Source: Roseobacter sp. HKCCD6576-2 (GTDB taxonomy: Bacteria > Pseudomonadota > Alphaproteobacteria > Rhodobacterales > Rhodobacteraceae). From it: a stretch of DNA of 64,000 nt. The notes beneath the pieces were generated by a model. It worked only from the letters and a program-made list of their open reading frames with translations, did no database searches and had not been told where the DNA came from. The stretch is taken from NCBI RefSeq assembly GCF_013179285.1, contig NZ_WVNW01000004.1:1-64000 (forward strand), given 5' to 3'. A program made the translations under genes and the position numbers. Shown here piece after piece: positions 18,151 to 28,069 of this stretch (position 1 is the stretch's first letter; each line of letters opens with the position of its first letter).

Positions 18151-18834
18151 TCACGACGCGCCCATACGGCTCATCAGGGCCGCAGCCGCCGCCTGCTCGG
18201 CCTGACGTTTGGCCCGCGCCTCGGCCCGGGCGCTTTCACCCGATTGTAGCCGTGCCTCAATGGTGAAGACCGGGGCGTGATCCGGGCCGCTTCGACCAAT
18301 CTCGACATAGCTCGGCGGTGTCTGCCCCCGGGCTTGCGCCCATTCTTGCAAGGCTGTCTTCGCGTCCCGCGCATCCGCATCGACCTCGGCCACCCGATCG
18401 CCCCACAGGCGCAGAACCAGGGCACGCGCCGCATCGAAACCGGCGTCTTCATAGACCGCCGCAATCACCGCTTCCATCGCGTCACCCAGAAGCGCGTTTT
18501 TGCGGCGCCCGCCGGTCATCTGCTCGGATTTGCCAAGCTTCAACACAGCGCCGAGATCGATCTCGCGGGCGACATCGGCGCAGGTTTCCTTGCGCACCAA
18601 GGCGTTGAACCGTGGGGCCAACGTCCCCTCGGGCGCTGTCGGGTCCTGCGCCAGAACCGCCTCGGCCATCACCAGACCCAAAACCCGATCACCCAGGAAC
18701 TCCAAACGCTGATTGTCGGGCCGTGTCTCGGTCGAGAGCGACGAATGGGTCAGCGCGCGGATCAAGAGCGCGGGGTCGTCAAACACATGCCCCAACCGGT
18801 CGCAAAACGCGCTGAGATCCTTCGACAGTTTCAC
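18151..18834 (-). CDS. rnc: Ribonuclease III
   Basis: The 227-aa endonuclease has the RNase III signature [12 protein letters not shown], the second acidic cluster [16 protein letters not shown], and a C-terminal double-stranded RNA-binding domain ([18 protein letters not shown]). It cleaves double-stranded RNA, processing rRNA precursors. Its start overlaps the lepB stop by 4 bases. It sits in the classic lepB-rnc-era order. Confidence 0.97.
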   Translation of the reverse strand: MKLSKDLSAFCDRLGHVFDDPALLIRALTHSSLSTETRPDNQRLEFLGDRVLGLVMAEAVLAQDPTAPEGTLAPRFNALVRKETCADVAREIDLGAVLKLGKSEQMTGGRRKNALLGDAMEAVIAAVYEDAGFDAARALVLRLWGDRVAEVDADARDAKTALQEWAQARGQTPPSYVEIGRSGPDHAPVFTIEARLQSGESARAEARAKRQAEQAAAAALMSRMGAS

Positions 18835-19616
18835 TCGATCGCCCGGAAGAATCTGTCTGAGCGCCAGGTCCAGAAATAGACCATCCGCCGCCCGGCCGAC
18901 GAGAACATCACCCGATCCGCCCGACCGATCAGATTTTCCATCGGCACCATGCCGACCCCGCCCACCGATTGCGGGAAACGACTGTCGAGGCTGTTGTCAC
19001 GGTTGTCGCCCATGGCGAAGAAATGCCCCTCGGGAACGGTGAAAAGCGGCGTGTCGTCGCCGCGCGTCCCGTCCTCGATATTGAGCACCGAATGGGTCGG
19101 ACCGCTTGGCAGCGCCTCGGTGAAGCGCTCTTTCAAACATTCACCGCCTTGCCCGACCGGCGCATTGGAACAGCGCGGCACATGGCCAATCGGGCCCTGC
19201 TGCTCAAACAGTTCTGAAAACGGATCTTCCGGCTCAAGCCGCGCCACCTCGCCATTCACATAAAGCACGCCATTGCGCATCTGCACCGTGTCGCCCGGCA
19301 GCCCGATGACGCGCTTGATGAAATCGCTGCCGTTGACCGGATGGCGGAAGACAACCACATCGCCCCGCTCCGGCTCAGACCCGAAGATCCGCCCCTCAAA
19401 CGGGCACATGGAGAACGGGCAGGAATGCTGCGAATAGCCATAGGCCATTTTATTGACGAACAGGAAATCGCCGATCAAGAGCGTGTCTTTCATCGAACCG
19501 GACGGAATCCAGAACGGTTGGAAGAACAGCGTGCGGAAGACGCCCGCGATCAACAGGGCATAGACCACGGTCTTCACCGTTTCCCAGATGCCATCTTTCT
19601 TTGCCTCTGCCGCCAT
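18831..19616 (-). CDS. lepB: Signal peptidase I
   Basis: The 261-aa inner-membrane protease has a single N-terminal membrane span (about 16-34), the nucleophile Ser41 in PSGSMKDTL, the general base Lys101 in [12 protein letters not shown], and [11 protein letters not shown] near the C-terminus. It removes signal peptides from exported proteins on the periplasmic side. Two Cys in CPFSMCPF lie between the catalytic boxes. It is the third gene of the pdxJ-acpS-lepB-rnc-era order. Confidence 0.97.
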   Translation of the reverse strand: MAAEAKKDGIWETVKTVVYALLIAGVFRTLFFQPFWIPSGSMKDTLLIGDFLFVNKMAYGYSQHSCPFSMCPFEGRIFGSEPERGDVVVFRHPVNGSDFIKRVIGLPGDTVQMRNGVLYVNGEVARLEPEDPFSELFEQQGPIGHVPRCSNAPVGQGGECLKERFTEALPSGPTHSVLNIEDGTRGDDTPLFTVPEGHFFAMGDNRDNSLDSRFPQSVGGVGMVPMENLIGRADRVMFSSAGRRMVYFWTWRSDRFFRAIE

Positions 19617-19680
19617 TTATCCTGCCTCGTTTAGGGCCGTTCCTTGGTCCCGCGTGTCATGAGCGTTGCCCTGGCCGGTG

Positions 19681-20130
19681 TCAAGCAAGCGGACGCCTGG
19701 GCCGGGGCATCGGCGGGCGGGTGGGCACCTGCCCCTCGGGCACAGCCTCGATCACCACAAAGGCCTGCGCCCAAGGGTGATCATCGGTGAGCGTCACATG
19801 GAGGATGGCCTCATGACCTTCGGGCGTCATCTGATCCAGCCGCTCCTTGGCCCAGCCCGTGACATGCATCACCGGCTGACCGGTCCGCAAATTGGTGACC
19901 GCCATGTCTTTCCAGGCAATCCCCATGCGCAACCCGGTGCCAAGCGCCTTGGAACACGCCTCCTTCGCCGCCCATCGTTTGGCATAAACAGCAGCCGGAT
20001 CCGGCATCCGCTCGGCGCGTTTCTGTTCGATCTCGGTGAAAACCCGGTTGCGGAACCGATCACCGAACCGATCAAGCGTGCCCTGAATCCGCTCGATATT
20101 TGCCAGATCCGTGCCGATACCAAGGATCAT
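19681..20130 (-). CDS. acpS: Holo-[acyl-carrier-protein] synthase
   Basis: The 149-aa enzyme transfers 4'-phosphopantetheine from CoA to apo-ACP. It opens [15 protein letters not shown] with the metal-binding Asp8 and has the second acidic site in [16 protein letters not shown]. The frame is open to 20292, but the family starts at ATG 20130, which overlaps the stop of the upstream LysE gene by 4 bases. The C-terminal Pro/Arg-rich tail (about 12 residues) is longer than usual. Confidence 0.95.
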   Translation of the reverse strand: MILGIGTDLANIERIQGTLDRFGDRFRNRVFTEIEQKRAERMPDPAAVYAKRWAAKEACSKALGTGLRMGIAWKDMAVTNLRTGQPVMHVTGWAKERLDQMTPEGHEAILHVTLTDDHPWAQAFVVIEAVPEGQVPTRPPMPRPRRPLA

Positions 20131-20765
20131 TCCGCCCCCCGCCACACCAAAAGCCGTAGGGCCGCGCCCGCGAAGAGAGCCGCAAACACCCCTTCGATCC
20201 AGCGGCGGAACCGTTGATACCAAGCCATGACCGGGGCAAGTGAAAAGAGCGTGGCATAGCCGATGTAAATGACGCCGCCGAGCATAGCGCAAATCACAAC
20301 GATGAGAATTGAAACCACGCTAGTCGAGGCTGCCTCAGTACCTAATGCAAGCGCCGCGACCCAGGCTAGGACCGCTTTCGGATTGCTCAGATTAAGGAAC
20401 AGGCCACGCCGCATGAGACGCCCCGCAGGCTCCTCAAGCGGCGTCAAATTCTCCTGCTTGGCCGGGCGGAGGGCGGCCCGGCCCGATGCAATCGCGAGAT
20501 AGAAGAGATAGCCAGCACCGATCAGTTTCAAAACCGTCAGAATGGCTGCGCTTTCGGCGACCAATGCGCCAAAGCCCAAAGCCACAACACCACCCCAAAA
20601 GGCCAGCCCGAAGGTCAATCCTGCCGCCAAGGCCATGCCGCGCGCGCGCCCACCCGCCATAGCTGTTGCCGACACCGCCAGGGTTGCCGGGCCGGGCGAG
20701 CCCGCCGCAAAAACAAAAGTGGCCACGCTGGTTATTGCCGCAAGGAATGTGGGATCGGTCATCAT
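20127..20765 (-). CDS. LysE family amino-acid exporter (copy 1)
   Basis: The 212-aa protein has about six membrane spans and the family marker [12 protein letters not shown] near the N-terminus, with [17 protein letters not shown] mid-protein. LysE/RhtB proteins export amino acids or derivatives. It is the downstream member of two tandem paralogs placed between pdxJ and acpS, 18 bases after copy 2, and its stop overlaps acpS. Substrate unknown. ATG 20762 is an equally good start. Confidence 0.92.
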   Translation of the reverse strand: MMTDPTFLAAITSVATFVFAAGSPGPATLAVSATAMAGGRARGMALAAGLTFGLAFWGGVVALGFGALVAESAAILTVLKLIGAGYLFYLAIASGRAALRPAKQENLTPLEEPAGRLMRRGLFLNLSNPKAVLAWVAALALGTEAASTSVVSILIVVICAMLGGVIYIGYATLFSLAPVMAWYQRFRRWIEGVFAALFAGAALRLLVWRGAE

Positions 20766-20783
20766 ACCTCCGCAACGCCGCCG

Positions 20784-21401
20784 TCAGGTCAGCCGCGTCG
20801 TCAGAATCTTCAACGCCGCTGCGCCAAACAACGCCGCAAAGACCAACTCGAAGCCGCGCTTCATCCGCTGATAGACCCGCATCACGCCGCCAGCGGCGAA
20901 GAGTGCGCCATACCCGACGAAAATCACGCCTGAGACGCTCACCAGAGACAGGTAGATTGTGATCAACGCGGTGAAGTCTGACCCGGGTGGCACGAGCACC
21001 GCAAACACAGCACCCCATCCAAAAATCGGCTTCGGATTGGTCAGGTGCACGAAAAGCCCCTTGAGAAAAGGCGGCAGGCCCGTCCGGCCTCCAGTTGCGA
21101 TCAATGGCGCCGCCGTGATCGCCGAGCGCAGAGACTTCAGCGCCAGATAAAGGAGATAGCCCGCGCCCAGATAGCGCAAGACCTCAACGATCCAGCCATT
21201 GCTCAGCATCAGGGCGCTCATCCCAAACATCGCGGCAAGCCCCCAGAAGGACGACCCGGCCAGAACACCCAACCCGGTCAGCATGCCGTCGCGCCGCCCG
21301 CGATCCATCGCCGTGCCCGCAATGGTCAATGTTGCAGGGCCGGGGCTGCCCGCGCCAATCCCCCAAGCGGCGAGAACAATAAGCAGTTCGAGCCCGCTCA
21401 T
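20784..21401 (-). CDS. LysE family amino-acid exporter (copy 2)
   Basis: The 205-aa protein is a paralog of the next gene, with the same [18 protein letters not shown]-terminal block and [18 protein letters not shown], and about six membrane spans. Its start overlaps the pdxJ stop by 4 bases. Since pdxJ and acpS are adjacent in many relatives, the pair looks like an insertion or local duplication in that operon. Confidence 0.92.
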   Translation of the reverse strand: MSGLELLIVLAAWGIGAGSPGPATLTIAGTAMDRGRRDGMLTGLGVLAGSSFWGLAAMFGMSALMLSNGWIVEVLRYLGAGYLLYLALKSLRSAITAAPLIATGGRTGLPPFLKGLFVHLTNPKPIFGWGAVFAVLVPPGSDFTALITIYLSLVSVSGVIFVGYGALFAAGGVMRVYQRMKRGFELVFAALFGAAALKILTTRLT

Positions 21402-22141
21402 GCCCGCGCCTCATCCATCAGCCGCCGCATTTCCGCAAGAGCAGCAGGCAGGCCGACAAAGACCGCCTCGCCGATCAGGAAATGGCCGATATTCAACTCT
21501 TTCACCTGGGGCAGAGCTGCGACCGGTGCCACATTGGTATAATTCAGCCCATGGCCCATATGGACCTCGAGCCCGAGATCATCGGCTTGGATCGCGGCGT
21601 CGCGCAGGCGGGCAAACTCCGCATCCCGCGCGGCGATATCGCCCTCTGCATCAAAATCGCAATAGGCCCCCGTATGCAGTTCGATGACTGGCGCGCCAAT
21701 GCGATGCGCGGCCTCAATCTGCACCGGGTCGGGCGCGATGAACAGCGATACGCGGCACCCAGCTTCCGAGAGCGGCCCGATGAAATCGGCCAGCTTGTTC
21801 TGGTCACCGGCCACCTCAAGCCCGCCCTCGGTGGTGCGCTCCTCGCGCCGCTCCGGCACGATACAGGCCGCATGCGGACGGTGCCGAAGGGCAATGGTTT
21901 GCATCTCATCGGTGGCGGCCATCTCGAAATTCAGCGGGATCTCGATGGCCTTCAGGATCGCCTCGATATCCTCGTCGCGGATATGGCGGCGATCTTCGCG
22001 CAGATGTGCGGTGATGCCATCGGCCCCCGCCCCTTGCGCCGCCATGGCCGCGCGCACCGGATCGGGCAACGCACCGCCTCGTGCGTTCCGAAGCGTCGCC
22101 ACATGGTCGATATTTACCCCTAGCCTGAGTCGCTCTGCCAT
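21398..22141 (-). CDS. pdxJ: Pyridoxine 5'-phosphate synthase
   Basis: The 247-aa TIM-barrel enzyme condenses 1-deoxyxylulose 5-phosphate and 3-amino-2-oxopropyl phosphate to pyridoxine 5'-phosphate. Signature blocks are [41 protein letters not shown] and the C-terminal GHGLNYTNV with [15 protein letters not shown]. Its product feeds the PLP enzymes in the window (LysA, MalY-like). Confidence 0.97.
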   Translation of the reverse strand: MAERLRLGVNIDHVATLRNARGGALPDPVRAAMAAQGAGADGITAHLREDRRHIRDEDIEAILKAIEIPLNFEMAATDEMQTIALRHRPHAACIVPERREERTTEGGLEVAGDQNKLADFIGPLSEAGCRVSLFIAPDPVQIEAAHRIGAPVIELHTGAYCDFDAEGDIAARDAEFARLRDAAIQADDLGLEVHMGHGLNYTNVAPVAALPQVKELNIGHFLIGEAVFVGLPAALAEMRRLMDEARA

Positions 22142-22165
22142 CTGCCGTCCCCTTTCGGGTCCAAC

Positions 22166-22810
22166 CTACTGCTTTGCCGCCTCTGCGCCAGTCTGTTCCC
22201 GCAGCTTTTTCATTTTCTTGCGCAGCTTGGCCGCGCGACGTTTCTGATATGCGCGGATCACCGGAACGCTGAGATAGTAGCAGACGGTGCCGCAGATCAG
22301 CCCCGGGATGATGCCGCCGATCATGTAAGGAAAGAATACGTCGCGATAGAAGACACCAAGCTCATGCCAATGCGCCTCGGCCGGTGTGAAGATTGCCACA
22401 AAGTTATGCCAGAGATCGCCTGCGGCCCGCGAGAATTTGACGAAGAGATTGCCTTCGACATCGCTGCGCAACTGACTGCCCAGAAGGAAATGCCCGGTTT
22501 GCAGCGAGATGATCCCGATTGGGATATAGGTCAGCGGGTTGCCGATAAAGGTTGCAAGCAACGCGGCCAAGATATTGCCGCGCATCAGCTTGGCCAGGAC
22601 AGCCGCAACCACGAAATGCAGCCCGTAAAATGGCGAGAAGACCGTGAACGCACCGGCAAAAATGCCGCGCGCAATGGTCTCCGGCGTGCCCGGCAATCGC
22701 CGCAGCCGATGTTTGATATATTGAAACGCACGCGCCCAGCCACCGCGCGGATAAATCCACTCGGCCACGACTTGCCCCCAGGGGCGGTTATCGCGTCGCT
22801 TGAAGACCAA
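22166..22810 (-). CDS. DUF2062 membrane protein
   Basis: The 214-aa protein matches DUF2062: RGIFAGAFTVFSPFYGLHFVVAAVLA, then NPLTYIPIGIISLQTG, with about three membrane spans and a basic C-terminal tail (KRRAAKLRKKMKKLR). Function unknown; the family is sometimes fused to glycosyltransferases. It is between rsh and pdxJ in the same direction. Confidence 0.88.
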   Translation of the reverse strand: MVFKRRDNRPWGQVVAEWIYPRGGWARAFQYIKHRLRRLPGTPETIARGIFAGAFTVFSPFYGLHFVVAAVLAKLMRGNILAALLATFIGNPLTYIPIGIISLQTGHFLLGSQLRSDVEGNLFVKFSRAAGDLWHNFVAIFTPAEAHWHELGVFYRDVFFPYMIGGIIPGLICGTVCYYLSVPVIRAYQKRRAAKLRKKMKKLREQTGAEAAKQ

Positions 22811-22837
22811 GCCTGGTCTCCTCCCATTTGGGCCAGC

Positions 22838-24961
22838 TTAGGGGCGGCGCTCCAAGGCTCGGCACCGCTCCAAGGTGGCCACATCGCTATCGGCCTCGAC
22901 CGCCATCATCACCGCGTGAAGATGTTCGGCGTCTCTCACATCCAAGTCGATCAGCAGACGATAGAAATCCGGCTTTCGATCAATGAAATGTAGGTCCGAG
23001 ATATTTGCGTTCTGCTCACCGATCAATGTGCAGATGCGTCCCAACACGCCATTATCATTGCTGAGTGTGACATCTACAGTCACATTATGGACAGGGGCGT
23101 GGCGACCTTCGGTCCAATGCAGGTCAATCCAGCGGTCCGGTTGATCATCCAAATCCGCCAAGGCCGGGCAATCGATCGCATGCACCACCGGGCCACGCCC
23201 TTGATAAGTGATGCCGACGATCCGCTCCCCCGGCACGGCCTGACAGCATTGCGCCCGGTGGATCATCGACCCCGGCGGCAGGCCGATCACCGCGCGGCGC
23301 GCATCAACGTCGCCCGTCTCCCCTTCGGTCAGCAATTCGGGATAAAGCGCGGCCACCACATCACGCGCAGACAACTCAGCACTGCCGATCCGGGCCAAAA
23401 GCTCATCGCCACTGTCGAGCCCCAGGGTTTTCGCCGCCGTCGCCAGCGCCTTGTCGGTGGCCTTCTTGTTCACATGCTCAAACGCCACCCGCGCCAGCTC
23501 TTGGCCCAGCTTGATGTAGCGCCCGCGATCTTCCTCCCGCAGAGAGCGGCGGATCGCAGCTTTGGCTTTCCCGGTCACCGCAATGTCGATCCAGGTCGCT
23601 TGCGGCGTCTGCCCCTCTGCCGTGATAATCTCGACCGACTGGCCGTTTTTCAGCCGCGTCCAGAGTGGTACGCGGATACCGTCGACTTTGGCCCCAACGC
23701 AGGAATGCCCGATCCGCGTGTGGATCGAATAGGCGAAATCAAGCGGTGTCGCGCCTTTCGGGAGTTTCACCACATCGCCCTTGGGCGTGAAGCAGAACAC
23801 CTGGTCGGAATACATCTCGAGCTTCACATGTTCGAGGAACTCGTCATGATCCTCGGCCATTTCGAACCGCTCGGTCAGGTTCGCCAGCCATTTTGCCGGA
23901 TCGACGGCAAACGGGTTCTCGGCCCGTACACCATCGCGATAGGACCAGTGCGCCGCCACCCCGGATTCGGCTACATCATGCATCTGCCGGGTCCGGATCT
24001 GCACTTCGACCCGTTTGCCATCGCGGCCCGACACAGTGGTGTGGATCGAGCGATAGCCGTTCGATTTCGGCTGGCTGATATAGTCCTTGAACCGCCCCGG
24101 CACCGAACGCCAACGCTGATGGATCGCCCCCAAAATGCGATAGCAATCATCCTCGGTCTCGGTGATCACACGGAACCCATAGATGTCAGAAAGCCGCGAG
24201 AAGGCGAGCTCTTTCTCCTGCATCTTCCGCCAAATCGAGAATGGCTTTTTCGCCCGGCCAAACACCTCGCCGGTCACGCCGTGTTTCTCCATCACCGTCT
24301 CAATATCGTCGGTGATTTTCGGGATCACATCGCCCGATTCCTTCTGCAGCGTCAAAAACCGCCGAATGATCGAGTTGCGGGCCTCGGGGTTGAGCACGCG
24401 GAAGGCCAGGTCTTCCAACTCCTCGCGCATCCAGTGCATCCCCATCCGCCCGGCGAGCGGTGCGAAGATGTCCATGGTCTCACGGGCCTTCTTGGCCTGT
24501 TTCTCCTGCGGCATATGCCGGATCGTCCGCATATTATGCAGCCGGTCGGCGAGCTTCACCAAGATCACCCGCATGTCCTTGGACATCGCCATAAAGAGCT
24601 TGCGGAAATTCTCCGCCTGTTTGCTCTCGCGGTTCGACAGTTCCAGATTGGTCAGCTTGGTGACCCCGTCGACCAATTCGGCCACGTCTTTGCCAAAGAG
24701 ATCGACAATCTCGGAATACGTGCCCTTGGTGTCTTCGATCGTGTCATGCAGAAGCGCGGTTGCAATCGTGGCATCATCCAACCGCTGTTCAGTCAGAATC
24801 GCAGCCACCGCCACGGGATGCGTGAAGTAAGGCTCACCGGAATGCCGCGTCTGCCCCTCATGCATGGCGCGCGCATAGTCATAGGCGCCCAGCAAGAGCG
24901 CCTCATTGCACTTTGGATTGTAATTCTTGACCAGGCTGAGCAGGTCAGAGGCGTCGATCAT
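22838..24961 (-). CDS. rsh: Bifunctional (p)ppGpp synthetase/hydrolase (RelA/SpoT homolog)
   Basis: The 707-aa protein has the full Rsh layout: HD hydrolase domain with TALLHDTIEDT, synthetase domain with SNGYRSIHTTV, TGS domain (VFCFTPKGDVVKLPKGATPLDFA split over the loop), and a C-terminal ACT domain. Both catalytic halves appear intact, so it should make and degrade the alarmone (p)ppGpp. Location after rpoZ is typical of alphaproteobacteria. The opposite strand is open for 861 codons, a shadow of GC-rich coding. Confidence 0.97.
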   Translation of the reverse strand: MIDASDLLSLVKNYNPKCNEALLLGAYDYARAMHEGQTRHSGEPYFTHPVAVAAILTEQRLDDATIATALLHDTIEDTKGTYSEIVDLFGKDVAELVDGVTKLTNLELSNRESKQAENFRKLFMAMSKDMRVILVKLADRLHNMRTIRHMPQEKQAKKARETMDIFAPLAGRMGMHWMREELEDLAFRVLNPEARNSIIRRFLTLQKESGDVIPKITDDIETVMEKHGVTGEVFGRAKKPFSIWRKMQEKELAFSRLSDIYGFRVITETEDDCYRILGAIHQRWRSVPGRFKDYISQPKSNGYRSIHTTVSGRDGKRVEVQIRTRQMHDVAESGVAAHWSYRDGVRAENPFAVDPAKWLANLTERFEMAEDHDEFLEHVKLEMYSDQVFCFTPKGDVVKLPKGATPLDFAYSIHTRIGHSCVGAKVDGIRVPLWTRLKNGQSVEIITAEGQTPQATWIDIAVTGKAKAAIRRSLREEDRGRYIKLGQELARVAFEHVNKKATDKALATAAKTLGLDSGDELLARIGSAELSARDVVAALYPELLTEGETGDVDARRAVIGLPPGSMIHRAQCCQAVPGERIVGITYQGRGPVVHAIDCPALADLDDQPDRWIDLHWTEGRHAPVHNVTVDVTLSNDNGVLGRICTLIGEQNANISDLHFIDRKPDFYRLLIDLDVRDAEHLHAVMMAVEADSDVATLERCRALERRP

Positions 24962-24989
24962 CGATCCTCCATCCGCGCCGGCGTCCCGA

Positions 24990-25343
24990 TTACTTCTGAC
25001 CCTGCGCTTCCATCAAAGCACGCAGCATCTGCTCTTCGGACATATCGTCCTGAGCTGGCTTGTCCTGCTCCACACCCTGCAAGAGCGCCATGGCGTCTTC
25101 TTCGGGCTCGTCCACCTCGATCTGGGTCTGATGGCTTTCGATCAGACGCTCACGCAGATCATCGGCGCTTTGAGTTTCGTCGGCGATCTCGCGCAGGCTC
25201 ACAACCGGGTTCTTGTCGTTGTCCCGGTCGATGGTCAGCGGGCTGCCCGCAGAAATCTCGCGGGCACGATGCGAGGCGAGCATCACCAGTTCAAACCGGT
25301 TCGGAACCTTGTCAACGCAGTCTTCAACCGTCACGCGGGCCAT
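24990..25343 (-). CDS. rpoZ: RNA polymerase omega subunit
   Basis: The 117-aa subunit opens [21 protein letters not shown] and continues [11 protein letters not shown], the conserved core of omega. The acidic C-terminal tail ([13 protein letters not shown], then [12 protein letters not shown]) is typical of alphaproteobacteria. Omega aids assembly of the polymerase and forms part of a ppGpp site, fitting its place beside rsh. Confidence 0.97.
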   Translation of the reverse strand: MARVTVEDCVDKVPNRFELVMLASHRAREISAGSPLTIDRDNDKNPVVSLREIADETQSADDLRERLIESHQTQIEVDEPEEDAMALLQGVEQDKPAQDDMSEEQMLRALMEAQGQK

Positions 25344-25386
25344 TCAAGAAACTCCAGCATCCTGTTTCGGGAGGGTCAGAAGCCTG

Positions 25387-26031
25387 TCATGTATCGCCGA
25401 TTGGTGGGAAAGGCAAGGCCCCGGCGGGCGGATCAACCACCGTGATGGCGTCTCGATCTGCCTGTGGCAGCGCGGCCAACATCTCTGCGATCGTTAGGCC
25501 GGTCACGGGGTGCACCCAGTCCGGCGCCACATCGGCCAGCGGGGCCAAGACAAAGACCCGCTCAGCCAAGCGTGGATGTGGCAGGATCAGCGTTTCTGGC
25601 GCAATCTCCGCCGCCCGATCAGATGGCAGATTCCGCCACCGGGCCTGCGTCTCCAAATCTGGCAAAACCTGATCACCAAATGCGATCAAATCCAGGTCCA
25701 ACACCCGGGCCTCCCATCGGGTGCGCCGGGTCCGGCCAAAACTACGTTCAACCCAGTGCAGATGCGTGAGCAGATCCGCCGCCTCGCCTTGCCATGAAAG
25801 CGTCAGGGCAGCGTTAATAAAGTCAGGTCCAGCACCCTCCGGAAAGGCAGGCGTTTGATAAAGTCGGCTGAAATGTGCCGTCGCATTTTCGAGATCGGCT
25901 AATTTTTTCATGGCCGCGCAAACCACCGAAACCGGCGGATTTCTTGCAAGTGAAACGTTTGAACCCACGGCGACCAATGCGCGTGTGACGGTCTGATGAC
26001 GCTTCGATGCTTGCGGTTGCCGATAGTTCAC
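25387..26031 (-). CDS. folK: 2-amino-4-hydroxy-6-hydroxymethyldihydropteridine diphosphokinase
   Basis: The 214-aa enzyme pyrophosphorylates 6-hydroxymethyl-dihydropterin in folate synthesis. It has VAVGSNVSL, SRLYQTPAF, FINAALTL, and the catalytic block RWEARVLDLDLIAFGDQV followed by LPHPRLAERVFVLAPLADV. The GTG start at 26031 has AAAGGA 6 bases upstream, a good ribosome binding site, although it adds about 15 residues before the first strand. It is divergent from the NYN gene. Confidence 0.93.
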   Translation of the reverse strand: MNYRQPQASKRHQTVTRALVAVGSNVSLARNPPVSVVCAAMKKLADLENATAHFSRLYQTPAFPEGAGPDFINAALTLSWQGEAADLLTHLHWVERSFGRTRRTRWEARVLDLDLIAFGDQVLPDLETQARWRNLPSDRAAEIAPETLILPHPRLAERVFVLAPLADVAPDWVHPVTGLTIAEMLAALPQADRDAITVVDPPAGALPFPPIGDT

Positions 26032-26123
26032 CTATTTTCCTTTGTATTGCCGGTCGTAGATTTTGTTCTCACTCCATTATCATTCCACGCGATTGGCGCC
26101 ACAAATACTCACGGGACCACCCA

Positions 26124-26699
26124 ATGTTTTACCGAGACGAACGGTTGGCGCTGTTCATCGATGGATCGAACCTCTACGCCGCCGCCAAAGCGCTGGCCTT
26201 CGACATCGACTACAAGCTCCTCCGCCAGGAATTCATGCAGCGCGGCAAGCTCCTGCGTGCGTTCTACTATACCGCCCTTCTGGAGAATGACGACTATTCG
26301 CCCATTCGCCCGTTGGTCGACTGGCTGCACTATAACGGCTTCACCATGGTCACCAAACCGGCCAAAGAATTCACCGATAGCCAGGGCCGCCGCAAAGTCA
26401 AAGGCAATATGGATATCGAGTTGGCCGTCGATGCGATGGAGATTGCGCCGCATGTCGATCACATCGTGATCTTCTCTGGCGATGGTGATTTCCGGCCGCT
26501 CGTGGCCGCGCTCCAGCGTAAAGGCGTGCGCGTCTCGGTGGTCTCCACGATTCGCAGTCAGCCTCCGATGATTGCCGATGATCTACGCCGCCAGGCCGAT
26601 AACTTCATCGAACTGGATGAGTTGAAGGACGTTATTGGCCGACCACCCCGCGAACCGCGGGAGATGGATGAGCATGAAATCGAAACGGTTGAGACCTGA
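26124..26699 (+). CDS. NYN domain protein (LabA/DUF88 family)
   Basis: The 191-aa protein has the PIN-like NYN fold: FIDGSNLYAA with Asp13, the middle acidic site KGNMDIELAVDAM, and VIFSGDGDFRPLV. NYN proteins are putative metal-dependent RNases; LabA-type members have regulatory roles in some bacteria. ATG 26124 is chosen over the longer frame from 26007 because the upstream part lacks conservation features and overlaps folK. It ends just before a strong two-way terminator. Confidence 0.9.
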   Translation: MFYRDERLALFIDGSNLYAAAKALAFDIDYKLLRQEFMQRGKLLRAFYYTALLENDDYSPIRPLVDWLHYNGFTMVTKPAKEFTDSQGRRKVKGNMDIELAVDAMEIAPHVDHIVIFSGDGDFRPLVAALQRKGVRVSVVSTIRSQPPMIADDLRRQADNFIELDELKDVIGRPPREPREMDEHEIETVET

Positions 26700-26707
26700 T
26701 CAGATAC

Positions 26708-26736
26708 AAAACCCCGCCAACTTGGCGGGGTTTTTC
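26708..26736. terminator. Bidirectional intrinsic terminator
   Basis: AAAACCCCGCCAA (26708-26720) and TTGGCGGGGTTTT (26722-26734) form a perfect stem with flanking A and T runs. It can end transcription of the plus-strand NYN gene and of the convergent peroxiredoxin gene. Confidence 0.92.
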
Positions 26737-26749
26737 GTTAATAGAGATC

Positions 26750-27286
26750 TTAGACCGGTCCGTCATACTCGCCCCGCGCCGGGTAATTCTTGTCGATGGC
26801 AAAATCGACCGCCCCCAACAGCTCCCGGAAATGTGGGCGCACAAACGGCATGGTCTGCACCGACATGTAATAGAGCGTTTGATCGGGGTTAATCAGAAAC
26901 AGACCCGGTTCGGCAAAGAGCGGTGGCTCTTCGATCCCAATTGACGTTTTCCCGCGCGAGGTCGAGATATAGAGGCCCCATTCACGCGCTTTTGTAAGGG
27001 TCAGATCATAACCAAAGCGCAGTTTCTCAGCGCCGATCTTATCAGACATAGCTTGCGTCCGCTCTTGACCATCCGACGAGATCGCAACCGAGGCCACACC
27101 CCGCTCGGCGAAGTCACCCGCAAGCTTCTCGAACTCTGTCAGATAGGTCGCGCAAAGCGGACAATGCAGCCCGCGGTAGAAACAGATGACCACGCCGCGC
27201 GGGCTGTCCTCAGCGCTCAAATCGAACTGACCGCCTCCCAAAAGCGGCACAGTGAGGTCAGGGGTTTTCTGGCGGGGCATCAACAT
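26750..27286 (-). CDS. Peroxiredoxin-like (AhpC/TSA) protein
   Basis: The 178-aa thioredoxin-fold protein has FYRGLHCPLC with Cys42 and Cys45 at the peroxidatic position, giving a CxxC rather than the usual TxxC. It belongs to the peroxiredoxin-like subgroup that often carries LHCPLC. Expected role is peroxide reduction or thiol redox chemistry in the cytoplasm. No signal peptide. Likely monocistronic; its start is 40 bases from the end of the methyltransferase gene. Confidence 0.88.
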   Translation of the reverse strand: MLMPRQKTPDLTVPLLGGGQFDLSAEDSPRGVVICFYRGLHCPLCATYLTEFEKLAGDFAERGVASVAISSDGQERTQAMSDKIGAEKLRFGYDLTLTKAREWGLYISTSRGKTSIGIEEPPLFAEPGLFLINPDQTLYYMSVQTMPFVRPHFRELLGAVDFAIDKNYPARGEYDGPV

Positions 27287-27326
27287 CAGCGGGTCTCCGA
27301 AGTTCTATTTGGCTGGATCGTCGATC

Positions 27327-27950
27327 TTACATGCGTTGAAACACACTGATTTGAAAGGATTGTTGATTGCCTTTGGGGGTCACATGCACGTGAGGGCAGC
27401 TCTCGATCAAGCGAAACTGACGCGGTGCGAGCGCCTCCAGCGTCGCGGCCAACGTCTCGGGCGCATAGCGTTGAACCGGCAGGTTCGAGCAGGTCTCGGG
27501 CCCATCCAAGGCAAAACTTGAGACTATGGCGTAGCCACCGGGTTTCAAAGCCGCCCTCATCGCGGCGACATAAGCCGCGCGGTCTTCCTCCGTGGTGAGG
27601 AAATGAAATACGGCCCGGTCATGCCACAACGTTACCTGTCGGTCTGGGCGCGAGGTTGTGATGTCTGCCGCGATCCAACGGACCGACGCGGCGCGTACAC
27701 CCAATCGATCCCGGCTGATCGCGAGCGCTGCATCGGATAGGTCCAAGACAGTGACATCGCCATATCCATCCGCCAACAGCGCATCGACCAGACGTGATGC
27801 GCCGCCGCCAACATCCAAGATGGCGTCCGCTGGCATCAGATAGGCATGGATCATCTGCAGCGACAGATCGGGCGTCGCCTCAAACCAAGTCAACGCGTCT
27901 TCGTCCCGCGCAGCATAGACCGCATCCCAATGCGCCTTATCCGATGCCAT
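27327..27950 (-). CDS. Class I SAM-dependent methyltransferase
   Basis: The 207-aa protein has SAM motif I as ILDVGGGASRLVDAL, acidic loop VLDLSDAAL, WHDRAVFHFL and LKPGGYAIVSSF. It begins MASDKAHWDAVYAAR, a start common to thiopurine/tellurite-type methyltransferase families. ATG 27950 has GGGAGG 6 bases upstream; the frame is open to 27989. Substrate unknown. It is divergent from ispH. Confidence 0.88.
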   Translation of the reverse strand: MASDKAHWDAVYAARDEDALTWFEATPDLSLQMIHAYLMPADAILDVGGGASRLVDALLADGYGDVTVLDLSDAALAISRDRLGVRAASVRWIAADITTSRPDRQVTLWHDRAVFHFLTTEEDRAAYVAAMRAALKPGGYAIVSSFALDGPETCSNLPVQRYAPETLAATLEALAPRQFRLIESCPHVHVTPKGNQQSFQISVFQRM

Positions 27951-28069
27951 GATGTCCTCCCCACCTCTATCCTGCGCCGCAAACTGCATTCCGGCAAGCC
28001 GCTGCGCCGATCCGCCTCTGGACGGCGACGGCGCTTGCCCCTACCTATCGCGTGATGTCGGAGGCTCAG

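Noticed and set aside
23087-25672. An 861-codon open frame on the plus strand opposite rsh
   Set aside because: It is the antisense of rsh, rpoZ and the end of folK, is extremely rich in Arg/His/Pro, and has no domain; it reflects codon bias in GC-rich DNA.
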